Assembly (NCBI GenBank): GCA_964473525.1
Contig: CAYYPK010000003.1
Location: 124,001 to 188,000, forward strand
Length of the DNA: 64,000 bases
Reading direction: 5' to 3'
DNA from: GCA-2687025 sp964473525
GTDB taxonomy: Bacteria > Poribacteria > WGA-4E > GCA-2687025
Shown here: positions 1-9,201 of the stretch, in pieces
Layout of the letters: each line of letters begins with the position of its first letter
Position numbering within the stretch: position 1 is the stretch's first letter
Notes under the pieces: model-generated
Databases searched by the model: none
What the model was told of the DNA's origin: nothing
What the model saw: only the letters and a program-made list of their open reading frames with translations
Translations under genes and position numbers: made by a program

Positions 1-533
1 GACGGCTTCAGCACGCACGTGTTCCCACACGCGATCGCGTAGGGAAGAAACCAGAAGGGGATCATGCACGGGAAGTTGAACGGGGCGATGAAGGCGCACA
101 CACCCACCGGCTGGCGGATCATGTGCTCGTCGATGCCCGACGCGATGTCCTCCAGGTTCGTGCCCTGCATCATCGTCGGAATGCCGCACGCCACCTCGAT
201 GTTCTGGATCGCGCGCAGTATCTCACCGCGAGACTCAGACAGCGTCTTGCCGCACTCAATGGTGATGGCGCGGGCGATCTCCTCGGTAGACTCCTCCATG
301 AGCGCCTTGAGCTGGTAGAGCGGCTGCACGCGGTCCACAGCGGGCACGTTGCGCCAGCTCCGCAACGCCACGCTCGCGCGTTCGACGGCCTTGTCGACAT
401 CGCTCGCGGGCGAAAGCGGCGCCGACGCTATGGCCTCCCCGGTAGCGGGGTTCAGCACGTCCACGCTGTCGCCCGACGACGCGCGCTCCCAGCCACCGTC
501 GATGTAGTTGAGTACGTCCTGCTGTGTGCTCAT
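1..533 (-). CDS. mmsA: methylmalonate-semialdehyde dehydrogenase (CoA-acylating), N-terminal part
   Basis: The first 177 residues of an aldehyde dehydrogenase superfamily protein are present; the rest lies beyond base 1. The protein opens with the usual YIDGGWERASSGDSVDVLNP stretch and contains GVCAFIAPFNFPCMIPFW followed by ACGNTCVLKPS. The APFNFP...P form of the substrate/NAD region is typical of the MmsA/IolA branch, which converts methylmalonate semialdehyde to propionyl-CoA or malonate semialdehyde to acetyl-CoA (valine and inositol catabolism). The catalytic Cys is not in the window. The gene lies 50 bases downstream of the S9 peptidase gene on the same strand, so the two may be co-transcribed. 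Assignment to the branch is by motif only; another aldehyde dehydrogenase is possible but less likely. Confidence 0.85.
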   Translation of the reverse strand, partial: MSTQQDVLNYIDGGWERASSGDSVDVLNPATGEAIASAPLSPASDVDKAVERASVALRSWRNVPAVDRVQPLYQLKALMEESTEEIARAITIECGKTLSESRGEILRAIQNIEVACGIPTMMQGTNLEDIASGIDEHMIRQPVGVCAFIAPFNFPCMIPFWFLPYAIACGNTCVLKP

Positions 534-583
534 GGCGTGCTGGCGGTCTCCTGCTGCGGGTGTCGAGCGATGCGCGCCCAATG

Positions 584-2761
584 TTACGCCGAATGCGCGT
601 CGGTTGCAGCGTCGAATCGGGGTTCCACGCCTAGCAGATGGCGCACGAGAAAGTCCTGACGACGTCGGTTGCCGTATGGCGCCTCCGCGATGCCGTGTCC
701 TCCGCCAGGCACCACGAGCAGGTCGAAGTCCTTGTCCGCCTTGATGAGAGCATCGACAACCTGCATCGTGGACGCTGGGTCGACGTTCCTGTCGAGTTCA
801 CCGACGACCAGCAGGAGCTTGCCCTGCAAGCGCGCGGCGTGCGTCGCGTTCGAGTGCTCGCGGTAGTGCCCGCCAATCGGCCACCCCATCCACAGCTCGT
901 TCCACCAGATCTTGTCCATGCGGTTGTCGTGGCAGCCGCAGTCCGCGACGCCGACCTTGTAGAAGTGGCCGTGCGCCAGCAACGCCCGTAGCGTGCTCTG
1001 GCCGCCGGCGGACCCGCCGTAGATGCCGACGCGAGACAGGTCCATGTAGGCGTACTTCTCCGCAGCGGCCCGCATCCACGCGATGCGATCGGGGAAGCCT
1101 GAGTCACCGAGCGCGCGCCAGCAGACGTCGTGGAACGCCTTGGACCTGTTGGACGTGCCCATGCCGTCCATCTGCACGACGATGAACCCCAACTCAGCCA
1201 TCTCCTGCCCACGGTGGTACGGTTGGAACGCCTTTGGGGTGAACGATCCGTGCGGGCCCGCGTAGATGTGCTCGACAACGGGGTATGTGCGGTCGGGGTC
1301 GAAGTCGCTGGGGCGCCAGATGACCCCGTGGATGTCCGTAACGCCGTCGCGCCCCTTGGCGACGAACTGCTCAGGAGGGTTCCACCCAGTCGCGCGCAGA
1401 TCGGACCAGTCGGCGCTTTCCAGTTCCATCACGACCGCGCCGTCCTCGCTGCGGCGTAGCACCGACACGGGTGGGGAGTCGACGCGCGACCACGTGTCGA
1501 CGAAGAGCCTGTGGTCTGGGGAGAAATGGACGGTATGCGTGCCGTTCTCATGGGTGAGAATCGTGAGATTGGCGCCGTCGAAGCCTACCCGACACAGGTG
1601 CGCGTAGTATGAATCCTGCCCTTCGTGCGTCCCGCTCGCGGTGAACCATACCTGACGCGCGTCGTCGTCCACGTGTTCGACGGATCGCACGACCCACTCG
1701 CCGCGCGTGATGCGGTTCTTCACCTGCCCGGTGGCCGCGTCGTAGAGGTACAGGTGGTTCCAGCCATCGCGCTCCGACATCCACACGATCTCGCCAGCGG
1801 CGGCGAAGTGGCAGAAGCGCTTGTAGGCGTAGTCGATGAACGTCCGGGCGCGCTCCTCGACGAGGATGCGGCAATGTCCCGTATCAGCGTCGACGGCCAG
1901 CACGCGCAGAACCTGGTGCCCCCGCTGGTTGTACAGGAACGTGAACCTCGAGGAGTCGTCCTCCCAGCGTATGTCGCCAACGCTCCAGGGGTTCGCGAAG
2001 TAGCCGTCGGATATGGGGATGCGCCGTCGCGCGGCAACGTCAAAAAGGGTTGGGCGGGATCGCCCGACGCGATCGCCGGGCTTGACGTAGCGGGACGAGT
2101 GGAGCTTCGGCTGCAGTTGGTCGCTGGGCGACGACTCGATGAGATGCACCTGGCGGTTGTCGCCCACCTCCGAGCGCACGGCGACCAGACGCCGAGAGTC
2201 GGGCGACCAAGACAGGGGGCCGGAGTAGGCGTCGGCTTCGGATCCGTCAGTCGTGAGCGCGAATTCGATGCCGGTGGCTGCGTCCCGCAGGAACAGGTTG
2301 TCGTCCCGGACGAAGGCTACCCACGCGCCATCGGGCGACGGCTCGCCCTCCGAGTCCTCGTCGGCGTCCGCCTCCGCGGCGTCCAGCGTCGTCACGGCAT
2401 AGCTGTCGAGGTCACACCGCCACTTGACGTCGCCGACCGAGAACTGGATCGCGGCTCCATCGTCGAGCCACTCGACTTCGTCGAACGGGAGCTTCTCGCC
2501 TTCTACTTGGGCGCCGGATGCCTCAGCCAAGGCCTGCGCCAGCCTGGCGTGGTCGAACGCTGGGCCGCGGGTCGGCTCCACGCCGCTGGCGTCGACAAGG
2601 ACGAACTCGCGTCGCCCGTTCGACAGTCTGTTGCGATACCAGAAACACGCGCCGTCGCCGATCCAGTGTGGGCGGACATCGCCGGTGCACACTGTGTCGG
2701 CAATGCGTTCGCGGAGCGTGTTTGCGTGGGTGTACGCTTCCTGTGAACCTGGCTCCCGCAA
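584..2761 (-). CDS. S9 family serine peptidase, dipeptidyl-peptidase IV-like
   Basis: This 725-residue protein has the two-part layout of the DPP IV/prolyl oligopeptidase family. Residues about 60-480 form a beta-propeller of the DPPIV_N type, with repeats such as SWSPDSRRLVAVRSE and WMSERDGWNHLYLYD. A C-terminal alpha/beta-hydrolase follows. The nucleophile elbow is GIYGGSAGGQ (Ser about 584), the acid is in GELDRNVDP (Asp about 661) and the His is in PGGGHGI (about 689), so the triad is intact. Length is normal for the family. I see no clear signal peptide, so it may be cytoplasmic. It probably cleaves dipeptides or Xaa-Pro peptides from small peptides. It sits 39 bases after the Gfo/Idh/MocA gene, apparently in one operon. 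Confidence 0.9.
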   Translation of the reverse strand: MREPGSQEAYTHANTLRERIADTVCTGDVRPHWIGDGACFWYRNRLSNGRREFVLVDASGVEPTRGPAFDHARLAQALAEASGAQVEGEKLPFDEVEWLDDGAAIQFSVGDVKWRCDLDSYAVTTLDAAEADADEDSEGEPSPDGAWVAFVRDDNLFLRDAATGIEFALTTDGSEADAYSGPLSWSPDSRRLVAVRSEVGDNRQVHLIESSPSDQLQPKLHSSRYVKPGDRVGRSRPTLFDVAARRRIPISDGYFANPWSVGDIRWEDDSSRFTFLYNQRGHQVLRVLAVDADTGHCRILVEERARTFIDYAYKRFCHFAAAGEIVWMSERDGWNHLYLYDAATGQVKNRITRGEWVVRSVEHVDDDARQVWFTASGTHEGQDSYYAHLCRVGFDGANLTILTHENGTHTVHFSPDHRLFVDTWSRVDSPPVSVLRRSEDGAVVMELESADWSDLRATGWNPPEQFVAKGRDGVTDIHGVIWRPSDFDPDRTYPVVEHIYAGPHGSFTPKAFQPYHRGQEMAELGFIVVQMDGMGTSNRSKAFHDVCWRALGDSGFPDRIAWMRAAAEKYAYMDLSRVGIYGGSAGGQSTLRALLAHGHFYKVGVADCGCHDNRMDKIWWNELWMGWPIGGHYREHSNATHAARLQGKLLLVVGELDRNVDPASTMQVVDALIKADKDFDLLVVPGGGHGIAEAPYGNRRRQDFLVRHLLGVEPRFDAATDAHSA

Positions 2762-2800
2762 GGCGGATGCTCCTCAGCAATACGGTGGCGACAGGACGTG

Positions 2801-3886
2801 TTAGGCCCCCGGCGGGAACACGCCAGACGCGCACATCTCCAAGAACGCATTGTCCATCGTGTCCACCGGAAACTCGACGGCGCCTCGTCGCCGTGACGAC
2901 TCGTAGATCCCCATGACGACCTCCAACGTGGCGTAGCCGTTCTCGCCGCTGAGCGGATGGTCGACTCCCGTCTCAATCGACCGCAGCAGGTCGCGCAACT
3001 CCTGCGCGATAGAACCCTCTGGCATGGGCCACGGGTAGTCCACGTCCTGGATGTCGGCGCCAACGCACAGCCGGAGCCCGCCGGGGCAGGCTCCGCCCTC
3101 AGGAACCTGGTAGAGGTCGCCGTCCAGTTCCACACGCCCGTGCTCGCCATGCACAACAAACGCGTGGTACGCCTGCGTGTCGAAGTCCCACGCCGGGTGT
3201 AGCCGGTCCCTCGCGCCCGGCGCTCCGAGCCCCCATGTTAGGTGCGCGTAGCGGCCGTCGTCGAACGACAGGAACGCGCTCCCGGCATGGTCGCACCGAT
3301 GGCCGAAGTATTCGTAGTCGGAGTTGCCGTCGATCTGCGCCATCAGCCTGACAACTTTCGGGTCGCCCAGGAGCGAGAGCAGCATGTGGATCGTGTGCGT
3401 GCCATCCGTGTGGATGGACGGCGCCATCGCGTAGGCTTCGATGAAGCGCACGTCGCCTATGGCGCCGCTCTCGACCAACTCCCGCGCGGCGACGTACTGA
3501 GCGCCGTACTGCCGCTGGTGGCTGATCGTCAGGACGACGTCGTTCGCACAACACGCGCGGAGCATTTCCTTGCCCTCGGCGAGGTCCATCGCCATGGGCT
3601 TCTCGCACATGATCCCCTTCACGCCCGCCTCCGCCGCAGCGACGACCGCCTCACAGTGCACCGACTCAGCGGTGACGACCGAGACGAGGTCGGGACGGGT
3701 CTCCGCGAGCATTTCGCGGTAGTCGGTGAACGTCGCGGGTGAGCCGTAGTGCTCGCGCGCGCGCTGTAGCCCCTCTTCGGCGATGTCCGCAGCCCCGACG
3801 ATGGGTATCCCCACCGTCCTGTAAGCGCCGGCGTGCCCGCGCGACATGCGGCCGCAGCCGATGATTCCAGCCGTGTAATCGTGCAT
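2801..3886 (-). CDS. Gfo/Idh/MocA family oxidoreductase
   Basis: This 361-residue NAD(P)-dependent oxidoreductase begins with a Rossmann fold (GIIGCGRMSRGHAGAYR at residues 7-23) and carries the family's MCEKPMAMDL segment (about residue 95), whose EKP Lys-Pro pair is typical. The C-terminal half is the usual beta-sheet substrate domain. Such enzymes oxidise or reduce sugars, inositols and related polyols; the substrate cannot be read here. It heads the minus-strand group that continues with the S9 peptidase and MmsA, and is divergent from the TonB receptor gene. The start at MHDYTAG is natural because the dinucleotide-binding strand follows at once. Confidence 0.9.
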   Translation of the reverse strand: MHDYTAGIIGCGRMSRGHAGAYRTVGIPIVGAADIAEEGLQRAREHYGSPATFTDYREMLAETRPDLVSVVTAESVHCEAVVAAAEAGVKGIMCEKPMAMDLAEGKEMLRACCANDVVLTISHQRQYGAQYVAARELVESGAIGDVRFIEAYAMAPSIHTDGTHTIHMLLSLLGDPKVVRLMAQIDGNSDYEYFGHRCDHAGSAFLSFDDGRYAHLTWGLGAPGARDRLHPAWDFDTQAYHAFVVHGEHGRVELDGDLYQVPEGGACPGGLRLCVGADIQDVDYPWPMPEGSIAQELRDLLRSIETGVDHPLSGENGYATLEVVMGIYESSRRRGAVEFPVDTMDNAFLEMCASGVFPPGA

Positions 3887-4059
3887 AGCCGTGTCCGTTC
3901 TCCTGAGCCGTGCGCCATCTCACTCGTATGCGAAGCCCCGCAAGGCTACCTTACTCGGTGTACGGTCCATTTCGGAAGCGCGGAGAGGCGGGCCGATCGC
4001 GGATCGCGTATACTCATCTGAGTCCGCGCCCGCCCTCGTCCCCGGTAGGGAGTTGCCTT

Positions 4060-6156
4060 GTGCTCAGGTATCGACTTGGCCTGCTGGCCGCCGCGCTGGT
4101 GACGGCGACGCCACTGGTCGTCGCTCAGGAATCCACTGCGGAGTACGAACTGGACGCCGTCACGGTCACCGCAGACCGCGCCGAGTCGTCCGTGGCGTCT
4201 TCGACATCGGCGGTCTCTCGCCTCACGTCGGCGGACCTGGAGCTGCTGCCTGCGACCGACATCACCGACGCGCTTAGCCTGATTCCCGGGCTCATGTTCT
4301 TCAATCGGGACGGCGTCGGCCGCGACGGCCTCGCGACCATACGTGGGTTCTACGGCGGCGGCGAAGCCGAGTACCTCGTCGTCCTGCGCGACGGCGTGCC
4401 CGTGAACGACGCGGAGACAGGGCTTGTCGACTGGGACACGCTGTCGCTCACCGGCGTGCGTTCCGTCGAGGTCGTTCGGGGCGCGGCGGGCTCACTCTAC
4501 GGCGACGCCGCTCTCGGGGGCGTCGTGAACCTGCTAACGGAGCGCGGAGGCGAGCCCGCGACCGCGCTATCACTGTCCGGCGGGACGTACGGCGCGGTCG
4601 ACGCTGGCGTACATTCGCACGGTGAGATCGGTGATAGGGCGTACAGTCTGAACCTGTCGAAGCACCAGAACAGCGGATACCGTGAGCACGCGGAACGCCA
4701 GGCAGACGGGGCGGCAGGGGCCATATCTCTGTTCGAGAGCGACGGTACGCGGCTGGGCCTTACCGTCTCACAGAACTGGACGCGGTCGGACACGCCCGGG
4801 CCGCTGGCGCGATCCGTGGCCGACGCCGCGCCGACGACCTCGTCGCCCTTCTACCGGCTGGACCACGCGGACGACCGGCGCAGCCGTCAGACGCTGACGG
4901 GAGAGTACGAGCTCTCCGACTCGACCGCCCTGTCTGGCCGCGTGACGCGGCAGTTCCGGCGGTCTGACGTCACGCGCACGCTGCCGCTTAGCCCAGAGTT
5001 CGCGGACACGAAGCAGCGCGAACTGCAGGGGACCAGCCTGAGCGCCACGGTGAAGCTGACGGCGGACCTCCCGCTCGACACCGCTTATGGGCGAGCCATC
5101 GTCGGCGTGGATGCCGTCTCGCACGACCTGGACTCAACCTACTACGCCGTGCTGACAGGGGGCGCGACGGACTACTCGACGGCCTCCGTCGGCGCGCGCG
5201 CGATCGATGAGAGCGGAGAGACGCAACGACAGGGGGTCGCCGCCTTCGGACAGTACGAGGTGCGCCCGAGGGAGGCGCTCAGCATCGTAGTGGGCGCCCG
5301 CGTGGACACCCTCCGCGACGAGTTCACGCCCAGGCTCCCGACCCGGGGCATCGCGCAGGAGGCCACACACAACGCGTTCAGCCCCAAGTTCGGCGTGAGT
5401 CTCAGGTATGCGGATTCGTCTGGCCACGAGGGCTACATCTACGGCAATCTGCACCGCTCGTTCAAAGCGCCGACGCCCGACCAGTTGTATGACCGGCGGT
5501 CCATACCCATCGCGCAGGAGCCGTACAAGATCCTGATCAGCAACGGCGAACTGCGCCCGCAATTCGCGACCAGCCGCGAGGTCGGCCTACGCCATCGGGT
5601 GGAATTCGTCCCTGGCGTCTTCACCGCGGAGCTGTCCGTCGCCGCCTATTCGATGGGCCTGAAGGACGAGCTCGACTTCGACCTCGAACAGTTCCGCACC
5701 GTGAACATCGGGCGCAGCCGCCATCGCGGCATCGAGTCGAGTATTGCGGTCCATCTCTGCGAATGCAGTCGCATCTTCGCGAACTACACGCATCAGGCGG
5801 CGGAGTCGCGAACCGGGGACAAGTTCGGGCTGCAACTCAAGTCGATCCCGAAGAACACGTACGTCGTTGGCGCTTCGACGCGGCTTCGGGGTGGCGTCCG
5901 CGGCAGCGTCGTCATGCGGGCCGCTCGTGACATCTACCTCGACGACAAGAACGAACTGCCGCTGCCCAACTACGCTGTCGTGGACGCGAAGGTGGCGTGG
6001 CGGGTCCGCTCCGTGGACATCGCCGTCGAAGGGTTGAACGTGCTGGACGAGTCGTACAGCACCACGGGCTTCCCGGACGCCAGCGGGTCCGGCGTCGTCT
6101 ATGTGTATCCCGCCGCCGAACGCGCGGTTCGCTTCACTACCAGTCTGCGACTCTAG
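4060..6156 (+). CDS. TonB-dependent outer-membrane receptor
   Basis: I place the start at GTG 4060, which has GTAGGGAG about 8 bases upstream and opens a signal peptide (MLRYRLGLLAAALVTATP, cleaved near AQE). Earlier in-frame ATG codons would put a non-hydrophobic leader in front of it. The mature protein of about 670 residues starts with a TonB-box-like DAVTVTAD, then a plug domain (TDALSLIPGLMFFNRDGVGR, SVEVVRGAAGSLYGDAALGG) and a 22-strand-type barrel ending in RFTTSLRL. The final residue is Leu, not the common Phe. It would import a siderophore, vitamin B12 or glycan across the outer membrane. No cobalamin riboswitch or Fur box was recognised upstream. The next gene follows after 50 bases and may share the transcript. 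Confidence 0.9.
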   Translation: MLRYRLGLLAAALVTATPLVVAQESTAEYELDAVTVTADRAESSVASSTSAVSRLTSADLELLPATDITDALSLIPGLMFFNRDGVGRDGLATIRGFYGGGEAEYLVVLRDGVPVNDAETGLVDWDTLSLTGVRSVEVVRGAAGSLYGDAALGGVVNLLTERGGEPATALSLSGGTYGAVDAGVHSHGEIGDRAYSLNLSKHQNSGYREHAERQADGAAGAISLFESDGTRLGLTVSQNWTRSDTPGPLARSVADAAPTTSSPFYRLDHADDRRSRQTLTGEYELSDSTALSGRVTRQFRRSDVTRTLPLSPEFADTKQRELQGTSLSATVKLTADLPLDTAYGRAIVGVDAVSHDLDSTYYAVLTGGATDYSTASVGARAIDESGETQRQGVAAFGQYEVRPREALSIVVGARVDTLRDEFTPRLPTRGIAQEATHNAFSPKFGVSLRYADSSGHEGYIYGNLHRSFKAPTPDQLYDRRSIPIAQEPYKILISNGELRPQFATSREVGLRHRVEFVPGVFTAELSVAAYSMGLKDELDFDLEQFRTVNIGRSRHRGIESSIAVHLCECSRIFANYTHQAAESRTGDKFGLQLKSIPKNTYVVGASTRLRGGVRGSVVMRAARDIYLDDKNELPLPNYAVVDAKVAWRVRSVDIAVEGLNVLDESYSTTGFPDASGSGVVYVYPAAERAVRFTTSLRL

Positions 6157-6206
6157 CCCGATACGCCGCATTGGCGCCCCGGGAATCAGAACGGACAGGA
6201 ACAGGC

Positions 6207-8447
6207 ATGGGACAAAGTCTGCCCAAGGACCAGTGCAACGTGGCGGTGAACGACTCCGGCTTCCTCGCGCAGCTCGTGTACGGCGACCACAGGGGAGAAC
6301 TCCTCACGTCCGGCGGGTCGCCGCTGGTCCAGGTGGTTTCGGCCGGCGTGGCACGGCCTCCAAGTCATATGTCGTCCCGCATCGAGGGGCCCTCGCTGTT
6401 CCTTGAGATCGACTTCGGCGACACAACGCTGACGGTGGACGGGCTGGTCAGGGACCACCACGTTCGGTTTGAGGTAACGGCCCTGGGAGGCGCGACGCCG
6501 GACGCAATACTGTGGGGTCCGTTCTCTACAACCATCGGCGAGACGGTTGGGGAGGTAGTGGGTGTTGCGCGCGATGCCGACATCGCGGTTGGCATCCAGG
6601 CCTTGTCCATCCAGACGGTAGGCGGACATCCTGGCAGTGGAGTTGGCGACGCGCTACACGCTGCCGCCGAGACCGATGGCGGAGCAGCCCTCCAGGCGTA
6701 CACGCTAGAGGCAGATGGCGGCATTGTTGGGTCGAAGATCGCGCTGTTCGCCTGCGCGGCGGACGATGCGCTCGCGACCATCGGCGAGATTGAGGTCGCC
6801 GAGGGCCTCCCGCATCCCATGCTCGACGGGGAGTGGACGAAGGTCTCGCGGACGGCGCGCGAGTCGTACCTGATCGCCAACTTCGGCGAGGACTCACTCG
6901 ACCAACTCCTCGCCGCGACGAAGCAGGCAGGCTTCCGGTACCTGTACCACGGTCACCCGTTCAAGACGTGGGGTCACTTCGATCTGCTCGAGGGCGACTT
7001 CCCAGACGGCGACGCAAGCCTCAAGCGGTGTGTGGGCCGCGCCGAGGCCGAGGGAGTCCGCATCGGCGTGCACACCCTCACGAACTTCCTCACCACCAAC
7101 GATGGCTACGTGACGCCGACGCCCGACGCCCGTCTCATGCGGACGGGAACGGCGCGACTGGCGGCAGCCGTTGACGCGGCAGCGCGCGACATCGTCGTAG
7201 ACGACGCAGCCCCGTTTCGGGAGAAGGGCGACCTGTCCGCCGTCACTGTCGGTGGAGAGATCGTGCAGTACCGCGCCGTCTCCGACTCCGCGCCATGGAC
7301 GCTGCTGGGCTGCCGCCGCGGTGCGTTCGACACGGTAGCGGCGTCACATGGCGAGGGAGACGAAGTAGGCAAGCTGGCGGACCACGCGTATCGCGTCTTC
7401 TTCCCCGACCTCGACCTGCAGGACGAGCTTGTCGCGAGGCTCGTGGAGCTGTTCGAGACGTGCGGTCTGCGCCAGATATCGTTCGACGGACTCGAAGGGT
7501 GCGGCTACACGGGTCACGGCATGTATGCGCACCACCGGTTCGTGCACGACTTCTACGACGGGTGCTCCGCCGAGGTGCTGAACGACGCCAGCCGCCTGCT
7601 GCACTATCTGTGGCACATCCACACACGCATGAACTGGGGCGAACCGTGGGGCAAGCCGACGCGCGACGGCATGGCGGAGTACCGCTTCAGAAATCAGGCG
7701 TTCTTCGAGCGCAATCTCTTCCCGCGCATGCTCGGTTGGTTCCAGCTGAGACTCGCGGGCGGCGATGTCGAGGCGACGTCGCTGGCCGACATCGAGTGGA
7801 TGCTGTCGAAGGCGGCGGGCTACGACGCTGGTTTCGCCCTGGTCGCCGGGGTGGACTCCCTGAACGGCAACGGCCAGGCGAACGCCATCCTCGACACGGT
7901 TCGCGAGTGGGAGACGGCGCGGCTCGACGGCGCCTTCACGGCTGAGCAACGCGAGCGGCTACGCGACGCGAACGGTGAGTGGCGGCTTCGGCGCGCGGGC
8001 GATGCCGGGTGGGAGCTCACCCCTGTCACGTTCTCGCCGACCCACACGTACGAAGCCGTCGAGCTACAGCCCGGCGAACCCACCGAAGCCGAGTGGAACG
8101 TCGAGAACCCCTACGACGCACAGCCGCTGCGATGCGTCCTGCGCGTCGCGCCGGAGGCAGGCGTGGCGTTCGCTTCCGTGAAGAACCCGCGGATTGAGGT
8201 CGGCTTCGACGAGCTGGTCCTGCCTGTAGAGCTTGCTGCACACCAGTACCTCGTCATCGACGCCGGCCTCGTCGCCCGTGTCTACGACGTCAACTGGAAC
8301 GCCGTTGGCGAAGTCCGCCTAGACGGCTCCATGCCGGAGTTCTTCGCCGGAGCCAATCCTGTCCGGTTCGTATGCGATGAGGCGATCGGCGCGCGAGTCG
8401 AGGTGACGTTCGAGATGCTAGGGTCGGCGGAGTCGGTCGGCGCGTGA
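6207..8447 (+). CDS. protein of unknown function, possible TIM-barrel glycosidase-like
   Basis: The 746-residue protein starts at ATG 6207 (MGQSLPKDQCN) with ACAGGAACAGG upstream. I do not recognise a family with certainty. Residues about 1-200 look beta-rich. The central part (about 230-560) alternates strands and helices and has segments such as GFRYLYHGHPFKTWGHF, GVRIGVHTLTNFL and RQISFDGLEGCGYTGHG. These resemble the strand ends of alpha-galactosidase-type TIM barrels, with the Asp of SFDGLEG as a plausible catalytic residue. The C-terminal 150 residues look like a beta-sandwich. No signal peptide is visible. Placement right behind a TonB receptor suggests a role in handling the imported substrate, which is inference only. 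Confidence 0.6.
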   Translation: MGQSLPKDQCNVAVNDSGFLAQLVYGDHRGELLTSGGSPLVQVVSAGVARPPSHMSSRIEGPSLFLEIDFGDTTLTVDGLVRDHHVRFEVTALGGATPDAILWGPFSTTIGETVGEVVGVARDADIAVGIQALSIQTVGGHPGSGVGDALHAAAETDGGAALQAYTLEADGGIVGSKIALFACAADDALATIGEIEVAEGLPHPMLDGEWTKVSRTARESYLIANFGEDSLDQLLAATKQAGFRYLYHGHPFKTWGHFDLLEGDFPDGDASLKRCVGRAEAEGVRIGVHTLTNFLTTNDGYVTPTPDARLMRTGTARLAAAVDAAARDIVVDDAAPFREKGDLSAVTVGGEIVQYRAVSDSAPWTLLGCRRGAFDTVAASHGEGDEVGKLADHAYRVFFPDLDLQDELVARLVELFETCGLRQISFDGLEGCGYTGHGMYAHHRFVHDFYDGCSAEVLNDASRLLHYLWHIHTRMNWGEPWGKPTRDGMAEYRFRNQAFFERNLFPRMLGWFQLRLAGGDVEATSLADIEWMLSKAAGYDAGFALVAGVDSLNGNGQANAILDTVREWETARLDGAFTAEQRERLRDANGEWRLRRAGDAGWELTPVTFSPTHTYEAVELQPGEPTEAEWNVENPYDAQPLRCVLRVAPEAGVAFASVKNPRIEVGFDELVLPVELAAHQYLVIDAGLVARVYDVNWNAVGEVRLDGSMPEFFAGANPVRFVCDEAIGARVEVTFEMLGSAESVGA

Positions 8448-8550
8448 CGTCGCGGTCGGTGGATCATGTCCCATCTCGCGGGAGGCTGCCGTCGGTGGTA
8501 TCCTAGTAGCGGAGCCGGCACGCGTCTGCGTCGGGCAGCGGGAGAGAGTC

Positions 8551-9201
8551 ATGGCGCTGGAAGTATTCCAGGAAATGTCCGTTAAGGGTCCGCCCGAGGA
8601 GCTAACTGCGTTCATTCAAGGGGTCGAGGATCGGCTGACCAACGGGTGGACCCGCGATCTCGCGCGAGAGAAGAGCCTTCTGTCCGAGGGCCGCTGGTAC
8701 GCGTTCGCGTGCTCTGTGGACCATGCCAGCCTGAGAGATGCTGCCACGCTTTACCTAGCGGACGCGCAAGAGGGCGCCCTGTATGTCAGTACCATCGTCC
8801 CCACGGTCGTCCAGTCCCTGGGCTTCCACGGCTATAATCGCATCCTCATGGAATTCCACGACGCCTTCGCCCACCCGGCAGCGGGCGCGCTGGGGATAGA
8901 CCTCCGCCTCACGGATGACCGCTATCGCCTAAAGGACCACGTCTCCCCGGAGACGTACCTGGCGCTACAGGGCTTTTCCAAGGGCTCCAACAGAGGTGTC
9001 CCTCACCCGCTAGATATGCAGCGATGGCGCCAATTACTACTCTCGCTTCACGCGGAGAAGTGGCCCGTAGGTCCCGGCACTATCGAGCGATGGCTCGTGG
9101 AGGAGGAACGGTGGCCTGAGGACCGTGCGAGCGAACTCAGGCTTGAGATGAGCCACGCCCGGGATCTTCTGCGCGATTACGACACGCGCCTGTCACACTA
9201 G
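8551..9201 (+). CDS. hypothetical protein, upstream partner of PIN nuclease
   Basis: This 216-residue soluble protein has a good ribosome-binding site (GGGAGAGAG) before ATG 8551. I do not recognise the family. The N-terminal half is mixed alpha/beta; the C-terminal part (about 150-216) is charged and helical, with LRLEMSHARDLLRDYDTRL at the end. It has no signal peptide, membrane segment or Cys cluster. Its stop codon touches the GTG start of the PIN-domain gene with no spacer, which points to translational coupling. The arrangement (unknown protein, then PIN RNase) is that of a toxin-antitoxin pair, but the protein is larger than a usual VapB antitoxin and shows no evident DNA-binding motif. 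Confidence 0.75.
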   Translation: MALEVFQEMSVKGPPEELTAFIQGVEDRLTNGWTRDLAREKSLLSEGRWYAFACSVDHASLRDAATLYLADAQEGALYVSTIVPTVVQSLGFHGYNRILMEFHDAFAHPAAGALGIDLRLTDDRYRLKDHVSPETYLALQGFSKGSNRGVPHPLDMQRWRQLLLSLHAEKWPVGPGTIERWLVEEERWPEDRASELRLEMSHARDLLRDYDTRLSH

